Below are positions 24,225 through 32,983 of a stretch of DNA of 64,000 nt, piece by piece (positions within the stretch are counted from its first letter, which is position 1; each line of letters begins with the position of its first letter). The notes beneath the pieces are model-generated. The model did no database searches. It was given only the letters and a program-made list of their open reading frames with translations, and was not told where the DNA came from. Origin of the DNA: CAG-390 sp045543615 (lineage in GTDB: Bacteria > Bacillota > Clostridia > Oscillospirales > CAG-272); contig JAZPXL010000020.1 in the NCBI GenBank assembly GCA_045543615.1, positions 1-64,000 on the forward strand, read 5' to 3'. The position numbers were made by a program, and so were the translations under genes.

Positions 24225-25193
24225 TTATGCCCAGCTCATTGTTCTGGGTTTGTCCTCAACCATAACGATGGGAGCGAGAACGGAGATTGCCTTTCTAAGT
24301 CCCTCGTCGATAGTCATAATGCTGTCCTCGTGCTCGATGGAGATAGCTCCGTCATAGCCACAGAGGCGGAGATTGGAGATGATGTCTCTCCAATAAGCTT
24401 CGCTATTACCAAAGCCAACTGCACGGAATACCCAAGCACGGCCCAGCTCGTCGGAGTAGTGCTTTGTATCAAGCACGCCGTTCTTTGCTGTGTTGTACTT
24501 ATCAACCTTGGTATCCTTTGCGTGGAAGTGGTAGATTGCGCCCTTAAGCTCACGGATAGCTGCAACGGGATCGATGCCCTGCCAGATGAGGTGTGAGGGG
24601 TCAAAGTTTGCACCGATTATGTCACCTACTGCAGCACGCAGGCGCAGGAGTGTTTCGGGATTGTATACGCAGAAGCCCGGGTGCATTTCGAATGCGATGT
24701 GTTCAATACCGTGTGCGCTTGCGAAAGCAGCCATTTCCTTCCAATAGGGGATGAGCTTTTCATTCCACTGCCACTCAAGAATTGCGAGGAAGTCCTCGGG
24801 CCAGGGACAAGTTACCCAGTTGGGATATTTTGAGCTGTCGCTATCGCCGGGGCAGCCGGAAAATCCGACTATGGTCTTTACGCCGAGCTTTTCTGCAAGA
24901 AGGATAGCGTTTCTGAAGTCGGTGTCATAGGACTCGGCTGTTGCTTTGTCGGGGTGGAGGGGGTTGCCGTGGCAAGCGAGAGCAGCGATTTCAACATCGA
25001 AGCGACGGAAGGCTTCAACGAAAGCGTCAAGCTTTGCGCTGTCTGCGAGAAGCTCTGCGGGGTTGCAGTGCGCCTTGCCGGGATATCCACCTGCACCAAC
25101 TTCAACAGTATGTACGCCGAGAGAAGTGAGGATTGTCAAGGACTCTTCGAGAGTCTTTGAAGCATAGAGGTTTTCAAGAACACAAAGTTTCAT
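24225..25193 (-). CDS. Sugar phosphate isomerase/epimerase (xylose-isomerase-like TIM barrel)
   Basis: A 322-residue protein of the AP-endonuclease-2/IolE-like barrel family. Metal-binding residues typical of the fold are visible in IAFEMHPG (Glu, His), ANFDPSHL (Asp, His), YHFHAKD (His) and ISIEHED (Glu). It would isomerise or epimerise a ketose or inosose intermediate in the cytosol. AAGGAG precedes the ATG. The gene lies 15 bp behind the Gfo/Idh/MocA oxidoreductase gene, a pairing common in inositol and oxidised-sugar catabolism. The exact substrate is unknown. Confidence 0.88.
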   Translation of the reverse strand: MKLCVLENLYASKTLEESLTILTSLGVHTVEVGAGGYPGKAHCNPAELLADSAKLDAFVEAFRRFDVEIAALACHGNPLHPDKATAESYDTDFRNAILLAEKLGVKTIVGFSGCPGDSDSSKYPNWVTCPWPEDFLAILEWQWNEKLIPYWKEMAAFASAHGIEHIAFEMHPGFCVYNPETLLRLRAAVGDIIGANFDPSHLIWQGIDPVAAIRELKGAIYHFHAKDTKVDKYNTAKNGVLDTKHYSDELGRAWVFRAVGFGNSEAYWRDIISNLRLCGYDGAISIEHEDSIMTIDEGLRKAISVLAPIVMVEDKPRTMSWA

Positions 25194-25208
25194 TTATTTT
25201 CTCCTTAA

Positions 25209-26300
25209 TTAAAATCTGTAAATATCGCCTGTCTTGGAGGATGTGTAGATACCCTCAAGAATGCGTGTTACTGTGTAAGCCTGCTCAGGGGTTACGAGAG
25301 GTGTTGTATTATTGATAACAGCGTCGATCCAGAGTCTTGCCTCACGGTGCTCAGGAGCTTCGTTAGCCGCTCCGTCATAGAATGCAGCTCCACCTGCCTT
25401 GAGGTCGGGAGTGAATTTGTACTTTGCGCCGTGTGCAACGCCGTTGATTCGCAGACCGTCGAGCATATCAGCACCTGCAAGAGTACCTGCAAAGGATGTG
25501 ATTGCCTCACGGCAGTCAAGCATATTGATTGCCCAAGAGGACTCGAGGTTGATTGTTGCGCCGTTTTCCATTACGACAAAGCCGAATGCAGAGTCTTCGA
25601 CGGTGTACTGTGTGGGATCCCAAGGGCCCCAGCTGTTGCCCTGAAGCTCAACGGGATTTTCAGCGAGCTTACGGAATACGCTACCTACGCAATACTTGGG
25701 CTTGTAGTTATTAAGCATCCAAAGTGTGAGGTCGAGAGCGTGTGTGCCGATGTCGATGAGAGGGCCGCCACCCTGCTCGTACTCGTTGAGGAATACGCCC
25801 CAGGTGGGAACTGCTCTACGGCGAAGTGCTGTTGCCTTTGCGTAATATATATCACCGAACATACCGTCTTCCACGAGCTGCTTGAGATATACAGCATCGG
25901 GACGGTTACGTGTCTGGTATCCGATGGTGAGGAGCTTGCCTGTGCGCTCTGCGGCGTCAAGCATCTTTTTAGCCTCAGCTGAGTTTATAGCCATAGGCTT
26001 TTCACACATTACGTGCTTGCCTGCCTCAAGAGCGTCAACTGTGATGAAGCTATGTGAACGGTTGGGTGTGAGAACGTGAACTACCTCAATGGTCTTGTCC
26101 TCGAGAAGCTGCTTGTAGTCGGTATATACAGCGGCGTCGGGAGTGCCGAACTCAGCTGCTGCCTTGCGTGCACGCTCTTCGATAATATCGCAGAATGCGA
26201 CCATCTCGACATTTTTAAGTCTTTTGAGAGAGGGAAGATGCTTGCCGTTTGCAATTCCGCCGCATCCGATGATACCAACTCTTACGATTCTTTTCTCCAT
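25209..26300 (-). CDS. Gfo/Idh/MocA-family NAD(P)-dependent oxidoreductase
   Basis: A 363-residue dehydrogenase with an N-terminal Rossmann fold (VGIIGCGGIANGKHLPSL, about 7-25) and the conserved EKP motif (CEKPMAINSAEA, around 98). The C-terminal half carries DIGTHALDLTLWML, the catalytic Asp-x-x-x-His of the family. It would oxidise or reduce a sugar or inositol with a nicotinamide cofactor. It is the first gene of a two-gene operon with the isomerase. A palindrome inside the promoter suggests substrate-dependent repression. Confidence 0.9.
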   Translation of the reverse strand: MEKRIVRVGIIGCGGIANGKHLPSLKRLKNVEMVAFCDIIEERARKAAAEFGTPDAAVYTDYKQLLEDKTIEVVHVLTPNRSHSFITVDALEAGKHVMCEKPMAINSAEAKKMLDAAERTGKLLTIGYQTRNRPDAVYLKQLVEDGMFGDIYYAKATALRRRAVPTWGVFLNEYEQGGGPLIDIGTHALDLTLWMLNNYKPKYCVGSVFRKLAENPVELQGNSWGPWDPTQYTVEDSAFGFVVMENGATINLESSWAINMLDCREAITSFAGTLAGADMLDGLRINGVAHGAKYKFTPDLKAGGAAFYDGAANEAPEHREARLWIDAVINNTTPLVTPEQAYTVTRILEGIYTSSKTGDIYRF

Positions 26301-26346
26301 AGTATTTTACCTTGCCTTTTTTTATTCTTGGGAATCCCCATATTTA

Positions 26347-26375
26347 ATGATACCACAAATGTGGTAAAAATTCAA
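26347..26375 (-). promoter_or_regulatory. Promoter of the Gfo/Idh-isomerase operon
   Basis: On the minus strand TTGAAT (26370-26375) and TATCAT (26347-26352) are separated by 17 bp. Confidence 0.65.
26351..26366. promoter_or_regulatory. Palindromic operator TACCACA-AA-TGTGGTA
   Basis: A perfect 7-2-7 inverted repeat fills most of the spacer between -35 and -10 and touches the -10. A protein bound there would block RNA polymerase. The regulator is not encoded next to it; GntR-, LacI- or CcpA-like repressors are possible. Confidence 0.6.
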
Positions 26376-26391
26376 TAAGTTTTGTAAATTA

Positions 26392-27705
26392 TTATTTGCC
26401 CGAAACCGATATATCGTCAAAGAGAACGTCCGGCGCGCCGTAGCTTCCACCTGTTCCGAATGAGAGGTTATCTGCGAGTGCGCGAACCTTATAGAGCAGG
26501 GAATAGAAATTATCTGCTATTGTGATGTTCTTTACTGCACGAACACGGACGCCGTTCTCAACAAGGAAGCCTGCGGCTTCAAGCGAAAAGTCGCCGCTGT
26601 CGGCGTCAGCACCTGCGTGCAGTCCCTTAAGCTCGGTGATATAAAGTCCGTTTCCGAGTACCCCAAGCAGCTCGTCACGGGAAAGTGTGCCCTCCTTGAT
26701 ATAAAGTCCACGGGGAGAGATGCCCTTTGCGCTGCTTGCGTTGCCCGTTGTGGTCTTGCCGAATTTATTTGCGTACATACGGTTATAGAGAAGTGTGATG
26801 AGTCTGCCGTTTTCGATGACATTCTTTGTATAGCAAGCGACACCCTCTGCGTCAAATGGGCAGTTGTCGAATTTCTTCGGATGGAAGGGATCGTCAACTA
26901 TTGTGAGAACATCATTTGCGACCATCTCGCCTTCCTTGTCTGCAAAGAGCGTGGTCTTGAGGAATGCAGAGCGAGCAGAGAAGATTGGTGAGAAGACGGC
27001 GAGCATTGAGCGCATAGTTTCGCTGTCGAGGATTATGCTGTACTTGCCGGACTCTACTGCCTCGCCGCCGAGCTTTGCAGTAGCGGCCGTGACAGTTCTA
27101 TCAACGAGTGAGTCTGCGTCCTCTTCTTCGATAAACGCAACCTCGTAATTTTCCTCAGCATCGTCTCCGTCCTTAACTGCGGCAACTACGCCGTGAATAA
27201 CATAGCTTCCACCGTATGAGAGATCAAGTCCCTCAGAGTTTATGAAGCTTTCCTCAACAGCTGAGAGGGAGACGAAGCTCTGTGATCCGTCAACCACCTT
27301 GTCGGATGCTGAAAGTAGCTTTTTTTGGAGCATAAGCGTATGTTCGATCATCTCTGCTGTTGTCGGAAGCTTGCTTTCTCTACGCTCGACCTTTGGGTAT
27401 GAGGGTGAGCCTGCAAAGAGTCCGACCTCGTCAGCCTCGTCAACAACGGGTGCGCTGTCGCAGGCTCTGCGTACAAGCTCGGCTGCTTCTTCAGGTGTAA
27501 CGATATTGCCTGAGGCATATCCACTTTTGCCGCCCTTGACGCAACGGACGGTCATAGATGTACTTTTTTCGTAGGTTACAGAGGAGATCTCGTCCTTGAG
27601 AGCCTCGACGGATGCGTTTGTTGAAGAGCCTATGGTGATCTCGTAGCCTTCAGCACCGTACATTTTGGCTGCTGCGGCAACTGCATCTTTAATTGCATTA
27701 ATCAT
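26392..27705 (-). CDS. TldE/PmbA-family metalloprotease subunit
   Basis: A 437-residue protein of the TldD/PmbA family. In Escherichia coli the TldD-TldE pair forms a zinc protease that degrades unfolded or modified peptides. TldE-type subunits lack the HExxxH site, and none is seen here. Family motifs include the N-terminal ANASVEALKDEISSV-like strand and the C-terminal ITELKGLHAGADADSGDFSLEAAGF. Start ATG 27705 is supported by AAAGGAG 8 bases upstream. It lies 17 bp after the TldD gene. Confidence 0.88.
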   Translation of the reverse strand: MINAIKDAVAAAAKMYGAEGYEITIGSSTNASVEALKDEISSVTYEKSTSMTVRCVKGGKSGYASGNIVTPEEAAELVRRACDSAPVVDEADEVGLFAGSPSYPKVERRESKLPTTAEMIEHTLMLQKKLLSASDKVVDGSQSFVSLSAVEESFINSEGLDLSYGGSYVIHGVVAAVKDGDDAEENYEVAFIEEEDADSLVDRTVTAATAKLGGEAVESGKYSIILDSETMRSMLAVFSPIFSARSAFLKTTLFADKEGEMVANDVLTIVDDPFHPKKFDNCPFDAEGVACYTKNVIENGRLITLLYNRMYANKFGKTTTGNASSAKGISPRGLYIKEGTLSRDELLGVLGNGLYITELKGLHAGADADSGDFSLEAAGFLVENGVRVRAVKNITIADNFYSLLYKVRALADNLSFGTGGSYGAPDVLFDDISVSGK

Positions 27706-27722
27706 TTTCCCGTCTCCTTTCA

Positions 27723-29111
27723 TCAATTTCGTCCACCGACAGTGATGCTGCTGACTCTAATGAGTGGCTGACCGACGTCTGTCGGAACTGATCCACTTGA
27801 CGATCCACACATACCCTGAGCAGTTTCCATATCCTGACCTACCATATCAATGTTCATCAGGATTTCGCTGCCTGTGCCGATGAGGGATGCGCCCTTTACA
27901 GGCTCGCAGAGCTTACCGTTTCTGATGATATATCCCTCACGGACGGAGAAATTGAATGCACCACTGAAGGGATTGACAGATCCACCACCCATAGCGGCGG
28001 CGTAGATGCCGTAGTCAATGGATGCAAAGATATCCTCGTTTTTATCAGGGCCGCAAGCGATATATGTGTTTGTCATTCTTGAGGTGGGCTCGTATGAATA
28101 ATCCTGTCTGCGTGCGCTTGCAGTATGGGGCATACCCATTCTGCGAGAGCCGAGACGGTCGATCATATACGATGTAAGAATTCCGTTTTCAATAAGTGTG
28201 CGCTTTATCATCGGGTTGCCCTCGTCATCAATATTGCAAGAGCCCCAGCCGTTTGGGATAGTTCCGTCATCAATGGCTGTTACCTTTGAGTTGGCAATCT
28301 GCATACCCATCTTGCCCGCCATCTGTGACATTCCGATTCCAACGCTTGTAGCTTCAAGTGAGTGACCACAAGCCTCGTGGAAGATTACTCCACCAAAGCC
28401 GTTACCTATCGCAACGGTCATTTTTCCGGAGGGGCAGGGAATTGCAGAGAGGTTGACAACTGCCTGTCTTGCTGCCTCGATTCCTACGCTTACAGGATCA
28501 ACAACGGATTCAAACAGCTCAAAGCCCATACTGCGACCGGGACTGCAAGAGCCACTCTGGTTTTCGCCACCGTTGCTTGCGAGAGCAGAGACGCCTATTC
28601 TTGTTCTGACTTGACGGTCACAGGTGTAAAGTCCCTCGCTGTTTGCGACGGTGAAGCTCTTTTCACTTGAATTTATGGAGCCTGAAACCTGAACTACCTG
28701 AGAGCTGTGATCGTAGGCGGCAGAGCAGGCTGTACGGAGAAGCTCGGCTCTCTGGGCGGCAGGTACATCTGAGGGAAGAATTTTTATTGGATGGATGTTG
28801 GGATTGATGCGCTCGATCAGGCAGAAGTCGGGGATGGTGAGGACACTGCCTCCGACAGCCTGCGCAACTCTTTCTGCGCATTCAACAAGTCCGCCGTGTG
28901 AGAGATCGGAGGTGCAGGCAAAATATGTCTGCGTGCCTACGAATGCTCTGATTCCCACTCCACCACGGGAGGTGTCCGAAACCGTCTCGATCTTTCGATC
29001 GCTGTAACGGACGGAGTTTGCCTTTGAATATTCCGAGTAGACCTCAACGAAGTCTGCACCACCGTGGAGCACGATGGCGATAAGCTCGGACATTGTTTTT
29101 TTGTCAAGCAT
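27723..29111 (-). CDS. tldD: TldD-family zinc metalloprotease
   Basis: A 462-residue catalytic subunit of the TldD/TldE protease. The zinc motif HEACGH lies at 245-250. The following GHSLEATS and the C-terminal MGGGSVNPFSGAFNFSVREGYIIRNGK match the family. The start ATG at 29111 is preceded by AAAGGAAC. It is the first gene of the pair and is transcribed divergently from the Ldh gene. The natural substrate in this organism is unknown; the pair is known for microcin B17 maturation and for peptide turnover. Confidence 0.9.
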   Translation of the reverse strand: MLDKKTMSELIAIVLHGGADFVEVYSEYSKANSVRYSDRKIETVSDTSRGGVGIRAFVGTQTYFACTSDLSHGGLVECAERVAQAVGGSVLTIPDFCLIERINPNIHPIKILPSDVPAAQRAELLRTACSAAYDHSSQVVQVSGSINSSEKSFTVANSEGLYTCDRQVRTRIGVSALASNGGENQSGSCSPGRSMGFELFESVVDPVSVGIEAARQAVVNLSAIPCPSGKMTVAIGNGFGGVIFHEACGHSLEATSVGIGMSQMAGKMGMQIANSKVTAIDDGTIPNGWGSCNIDDEGNPMIKRTLIENGILTSYMIDRLGSRRMGMPHTASARRQDYSYEPTSRMTNTYIACGPDKNEDIFASIDYGIYAAAMGGGSVNPFSGAFNFSVREGYIIRNGKLCEPVKGASLIGTGSEILMNIDMVGQDMETAQGMCGSSSGSVPTDVGQPLIRVSSITVGGRN

Positions 29112-29153
29112 TTCTCATTGTTCCTTTCGTTAAGTTAAACGATATATATAATA

Positions 29154-29182
29154 ATTATATCACGCCACGGAAAGCTTGTAAA
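29154..29182 (-). promoter_or_regulatory. Promoter of tldD
   Basis: On the minus strand TTTACA (29177-29182) and TATAAT (29154-29159) are separated by 17 bp, with CGTGA before the -10. Confidence 0.65.
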
Positions 29183-29339
29183 TATAAATTTCAACATTAT
29201 TGCAAAATTTGCGCAAAAAACTATTACCGAAAGCAGAGCTTTTCTTTTGTGCAATATTTATAAATGCTGTCATTTTTTTGCGATTGGAGACAGTAAACCG
29301 ACAAATTTTGTGGAGTTTGATTTTTTTATTCAAAAGATA

Positions 29340-29368
29340 TTGAAAAAAGAAAAAAATGGTGTTATAAT
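29340..29368 (+). promoter_or_regulatory. Promoter of the Ldh gene
   Basis: TTGAAA (29340-29345) and TATAAT (29363-29368) are separated by 17 bp, with GGTGT before the -10. The leader is about 60 nt. Confidence 0.7.
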
Positions 29369-29436
29369 ATTTCTGTGTGAGAAAAACATAATAGTAAAAT
29401 TCAATACAAACTGAAAAAAGAAAGGTGTTAGGAGCT

Positions 29437-30549
29437 ATGGCAAAAACCAACATTGTCGATTGGACTACTATTACAAATTTCGTTGTCGATTCTTTCGTAG
29501 GATACGGCATTCCCCGTGAGGATGCTGAAATCTGTGCAGACGTTCTGCTTGAGAGTGACAAGCGTGGAATTGAATCCCACGGTTGCAACCGTTTCAAGCC
29601 GATTTATCTTGACAGAATCAAGGCAGGCATCCAGAATCCCGTTACAAATTTTGATATAATCAAGGAAACTGAAACAACAGCCGTTGTTGACGGTCACGAT
29701 GGTATGGGTCAGGTTATTGGATACCGTGCTATGCAGATGGCTATTGACAAGGCTAAGAAGTACGGTATGGGTATGGTTGTTGTTCGCAACTCCTGCCACT
29801 ACGGTATTGCAGGCTACTATACCTCTATGGCTACAAAGCAGGGCTGTATTGGTATGACAGGTACAAACGCTCGTCCCACAGTTGCTCCCACTTGGGGTAC
29901 TGAGGGTATGTTCGGAACCAACCCCTTCACTCTCGGTGTTCCTACCGATGAGGCATTTGACTTCAACTTCGACTGCGCAACATCCATCACGCAGAACGGT
30001 AAGCTTGAGTACTATCAGAGAATCGGTCACGATATTCCCTCAGGAACAATGATCGGCCCTGACGGTAACCCCGTTGAAGGCTTTGCAGGCGATGCTCTCA
30101 AGGCTATGGCAAAGGGCGAGGCTGCTCTCTGCACACTCGGTGGTATCGGTGAGGCTCTCGGTGGATACAAGGGCTATGGCTTTGCTATGTTCGTAGAGTT
30201 CCTGTCCGCTGTTCTTCAGGACGGCGCATACGGTAAGGCTCTTACAGGTAAGGGCCCCGATGGTGAAAAAGTACCCTTCCACCTCGGTCACTTCTTTATT
30301 GCTATTGATACCGATCACTTTATGGGCGAGGATGTTTGCCGTAAGAAAGCCGGAGACATTATCCGTGCAGTTCGTGCATCCCAGAAGCAGCCCGGTGCTG
30401 AGCGCATCTACACAGCAGGCGAGAAGGAGTATGAGATTCGTCTTGCACGCCACGCAGGTGTTCCGATCAATGAATCTGTTCAGGCTGAGATGAGCGCAGT
30501 TCGTGACGAGCTTGGCCTTACACAGTATGTATTCCCGTGGGAAGTTTGA
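29437..30549 (+). CDS. Ldh2/MDH2-type malate or lactate dehydrogenase
   Basis: A 370-residue NAD(P)-dependent oxidoreductase of the LDH2/MDH2 family, unrelated to Rossmann-fold dehydrogenases. Conserved stretches are SDKRGIESHGCNRF, VDGHDGMGQVIGYRAM, VRNSCHYGIAGYY, and GTNPFTLGVPT. The His of SHG and the His of NSCHYG are the conserved active-site positions. It would interconvert malate and oxaloacetate, or a similar 2-hydroxyacid and its 2-oxoacid. ATG 29437 has TTAGGAGC upstream. The malic enzyme gene lies 45 bp downstream, so malate metabolism is the likely role. Confidence 0.88.
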   Translation: MAKTNIVDWTTITNFVVDSFVGYGIPREDAEICADVLLESDKRGIESHGCNRFKPIYLDRIKAGIQNPVTNFDIIKETETTAVVDGHDGMGQVIGYRAMQMAIDKAKKYGMGMVVVRNSCHYGIAGYYTSMATKQGCIGMTGTNARPTVAPTWGTEGMFGTNPFTLGVPTDEAFDFNFDCATSITQNGKLEYYQRIGHDIPSGTMIGPDGNPVEGFAGDALKAMAKGEAALCTLGGIGEALGGYKGYGFAMFVEFLSAVLQDGAYGKALTGKGPDGEKVPFHLGHFFIAIDTDHFMGEDVCRKKAGDIIRAVRASQKQPGAERIYTAGEKEYEIRLARHAGVPINESVQAEMSAVRDELGLTQYVFPWEV

Positions 30550-30594
30550 TTTTTAAACTAAAAATAAAAAATTTTGAATAAAAAGAGGTTTCAA

Positions 30595-31773
30595 ATGAAT
30601 TACAGAGAAGAATCCCTTAAGAAGCACGCAGAGTGGGGCGGTAAGATTGAAGTTACCGCACGCATCCCCGTAGACACTCGCGACGATCTTTCTCTTGCAT
30701 ACACCCCCGGTGTTGCAGAGCCCTGCCTTGCAATTCAGGCAGATTACAACAAGTCCTTTGAGCTTACTCGCCGTTCCAACCTCGTTGCAGTTATCACAGA
30801 TGGTACTGCTGTTCTTGGTCTTGGCGACATCGGCCCTGAGGCAGGTATGCCCGTTATGGAGGGTAAGTGCCTGCTCTTCAAGGAATTCGGTGATGTAGAT
30901 GCATTCCCTCTTTGCATTCGTTCCAAGGATGTTGACGAAATCGTTCGCACGATCTACCTCCTCTCCGGTAGCTTTGGTGGAATCAACCTTGAGGACATCG
31001 GTGCTCCCCGTTGCTTCGAGATTGAACGCCGTCTTATCGAGATGTGCGACATTCCGATCTTCCACGATGACCAGCACGGTACAGCAATAGTTGTTGCAGC
31101 AGCTCTCATTAACGCTCTCAAGATCGTTAAGAAGGACATCGCTGACATCAAGATCGCTATGAACGGGGCCGGCGCAGCAGGCGTTTCCATCGCAAAGCAT
31201 CTCATCAATATGGGTGCAACAGCAGGCAACATCATTATGTGCAACCGTAAGGGCGCAATTTATGACGGCAAGGAAGGCCTCAACTCCGAGCTTCAGGAGA
31301 TGGCAAGAATTACTAACGCTGCAAAGCTTGACGGTACAATCGCTGACGCTCTCCGTGGTGCTGACGTATTTATCGGCGTTTCTGCTCCCGGTACTGTTAC
31401 TGCAGAGATGGTTGCTACAATGGCTCCCGATGCTATCGTATTCCCGATGGCTAACCCCACTCCCGAGATTATGCCCGACGAGGCAAAGGCCGGTGGCGCA
31501 AGAATCGTTGGTACAGGTCGTTCCGACTTCCCCAACCAGATCAACAACCTCCTTGCATTCCCCGGTATCTTCCGTGGTGCGCTTGATGTTCGTGCTTCCG
31601 TTATTAACGAAGAGATGAAGGTTGCTACATCCCGTGCTCTCGCTTCTCTCGTAAGCGACGAGGAGCTTTCCGAGGACTACATCATTCCCTCAGCTCTTGA
31701 TAAGAACGTTGGTAAGGTCGTTGCTGCAGCAGTTGCAGAGGCAGCTCGCAGAACAGGCGTTGCAAGAATTTAA
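30595..31773 (+). CDS. NAD(P)-dependent malic enzyme
   Basis: A 392-residue short bacterial malic enzyme that decarboxylates malate to pyruvate and CO2. LSLAYTPGVAEPC is the conserved N-terminal motif with the catalytic Tyr; DGTAVLGLGDIGPEAGMPVMEGK, PIFHDDQHGTA (metal ligands Asp-Asp) and GAGAAGVSIAKHL (nucleotide-binding GxGxxG) follow in the expected order. ATG 30595 lies behind AAAAGAGG. Downstream of the Ldh2-type dehydrogenase it forms a malate module feeding pyruvate and NAD(P)H. A terminator follows. Confidence 0.93.
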   Translation: MNYREESLKKHAEWGGKIEVTARIPVDTRDDLSLAYTPGVAEPCLAIQADYNKSFELTRRSNLVAVITDGTAVLGLGDIGPEAGMPVMEGKCLLFKEFGDVDAFPLCIRSKDVDEIVRTIYLLSGSFGGINLEDIGAPRCFEIERRLIEMCDIPIFHDDQHGTAIVVAAALINALKIVKKDIADIKIAMNGAGAAGVSIAKHLINMGATAGNIIMCNRKGAIYDGKEGLNSELQEMARITNAAKLDGTIADALRGADVFIGVSAPGTVTAEMVATMAPDAIVFPMANPTPEIMPDEAKAGGARIVGTGRSDFPNQINNLLAFPGIFRGALDVRASVINEEMKVATSRALASLVSDEELSEDYIIPSALDKNVGKVVAAAVAEAARRTGVARI

Positions 31774-31788
31774 GTTAAGATTAAATAA

Positions 31789-31824
31789 AAAGGCTTTCGG
31801 GCAGTCGCCCGAAATCCTTTTTTA
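31789..31824. terminator. Terminator between malic enzyme and hprK
   Basis: AAAAAGGCTTTCGGGC pairs with GCCCGAA-ATCCTTTTTT around AGTC; T runs on both sides suit the convergent genes. Confidence 0.85.
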
Positions 31825-31831
31825 TTTGTAT

Positions 31832-32767
31832 TTACTGTTGAATGCCCATCATTTCCATAAGCTTCTTGTTAAACTCTTCAGCCGTGTTGTAGCCCATCTG
31901 CTTCTGACGGTTGTTCATAGCGGCGATTTCAAGAATGATGGCGAGGTTTCGACCGGGCTTTACGGGAATGGTGAGGGCGGGGAGGTTGATGCCGAGTATC
32001 TCCACGCTTGATTCCTCAAGTCCCAGACGGTCATACATCTTGCCCTGCACCCAAGCCTCGAGATTGATAACAAGATCGATTTTTTCGGTATCCTTAACAG
32101 CACTCATACCGAACAGACGGCGAACGTCAACAATACCTATACCACGAAGCTCTACATAATGGCGCAGAATTTCGGGCGCAGAGCCGATAAGAGACTTCTT
32201 TGATACTCGCTTGATTTCAACTGCATCGTCGGCTATAAGACGATGTCCACGCTTTACAAGCTCAATTGCAGTTTCACTCTTACCAACTCCACTGTCACCA
32301 AGCAACAGAAGTCCCTCGCCGTATACCTCGACGAGAACGCCGTGGCGTGTGATTGTTGGCGCAAGATGAACATTAAGTGAAGCAAAGAGTGCAGCCATAA
32401 GCACGCTTGTCATCTCCTCGGAGGTAAGAAGAGGAACTCCGTACTGCTCGCAGGCCTTTACCATCTCGGGAAAAGGTGCGTTGCCTGCCGTCATAACAAC
32501 TGTCACGGGTCGATGAGAAATAAATGCATCTATATGGCGTGCTCTTTCCTCGGGTGGCATATTGGTGAGATATTTGCACTCTGCGTTACCGATGAGCTGA
32601 ACTCGTCCGTCCTCAAAGATGTCAAAGAAGCCTGCAAGCGCAAGGCCGGGACGGTCAACCTCAGGTGTGTAAATAAAAATCTGCTCAGCTTCGCTCGGCA
32701 GATAAACGGGCACAAGGTCAAATTCCTTTATTAGTGCCGACAGAGCAATCTGATATTTTTCTTCCAT
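31832..32767 (-). CDS. hprK: HPr kinase/phosphorylase
   Basis: A 311-residue bifunctional enzyme that phosphorylates and dephosphorylates Ser46 of HPr, the central switch of carbon catabolite control in Firmicutes. The P-loop GDSGVGKS is at 157-164, followed by the second motif DDAVEI at 180-185 and the signature ELRGIGIVDVRRLFG. The length is typical. The start ATG 32767 was chosen because the family begins there; a much longer frame to 33568 runs through the promoter and into another gene. It implies a PTS/CcpA-type control system for the sugar genes nearby. Confidence 0.95.
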   Translation of the reverse strand: MEEKYQIALSALIKEFDLVPVYLPSEAEQIFIYTPEVDRPGLALAGFFDIFEDGRVQLIGNAECKYLTNMPPEERARHIDAFISHRPVTVVMTAGNAPFPEMVKACEQYGVPLLTSEEMTSVLMAALFASLNVHLAPTITRHGVLVEVYGEGLLLLGDSGVGKSETAIELVKRGHRLIADDAVEIKRVSKKSLIGSAPEILRHYVELRGIGIVDVRRLFGMSAVKDTEKIDLVINLEAWVQGKMYDRLGLEESSVEILGINLPALTIPVKPGRNLAIILEIAAMNNRQKQMGYNTAEEFNKKLMEMMGIQQ

Positions 32768-32833
32768 ATTATTTTCCTTATTTATTGTATTTACTAAAAG
32801 ATGTATTCCACACGGCGTCAGCCGACTGTATAT

Positions 32834-32862
32834 AGTATAGCATATAATCCTCCGGGTTGCAA
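32834..32862 (-). promoter_or_regulatory. Promoter of hprK
   Basis: On the minus strand TTGCAA (32857-32862) and TATACT (32834-32839) are separated by 17 bp. Confidence 0.6.
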
Positions 32863-32983
32863 AGCTTTTTTGAAAAAAATTTAAAAAAGAGTGCACAGAG
32901 GGTGCAATATTCATAATAAAGACATAAAAATATGTTATTATATAAGATGTAGCAATATATCTAACTGATTTTGGAGAGTTTTT

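Larger units (their letters stand above)
29112..29436. other. Divergent promoter region
   Basis: This 325-bp AT-rich gap between divergent genes holds one promoter for each side. A TTTGCGCAAA palindrome lies near 29208. No ORF or structured RNA was noticed. Confidence 0.6.
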
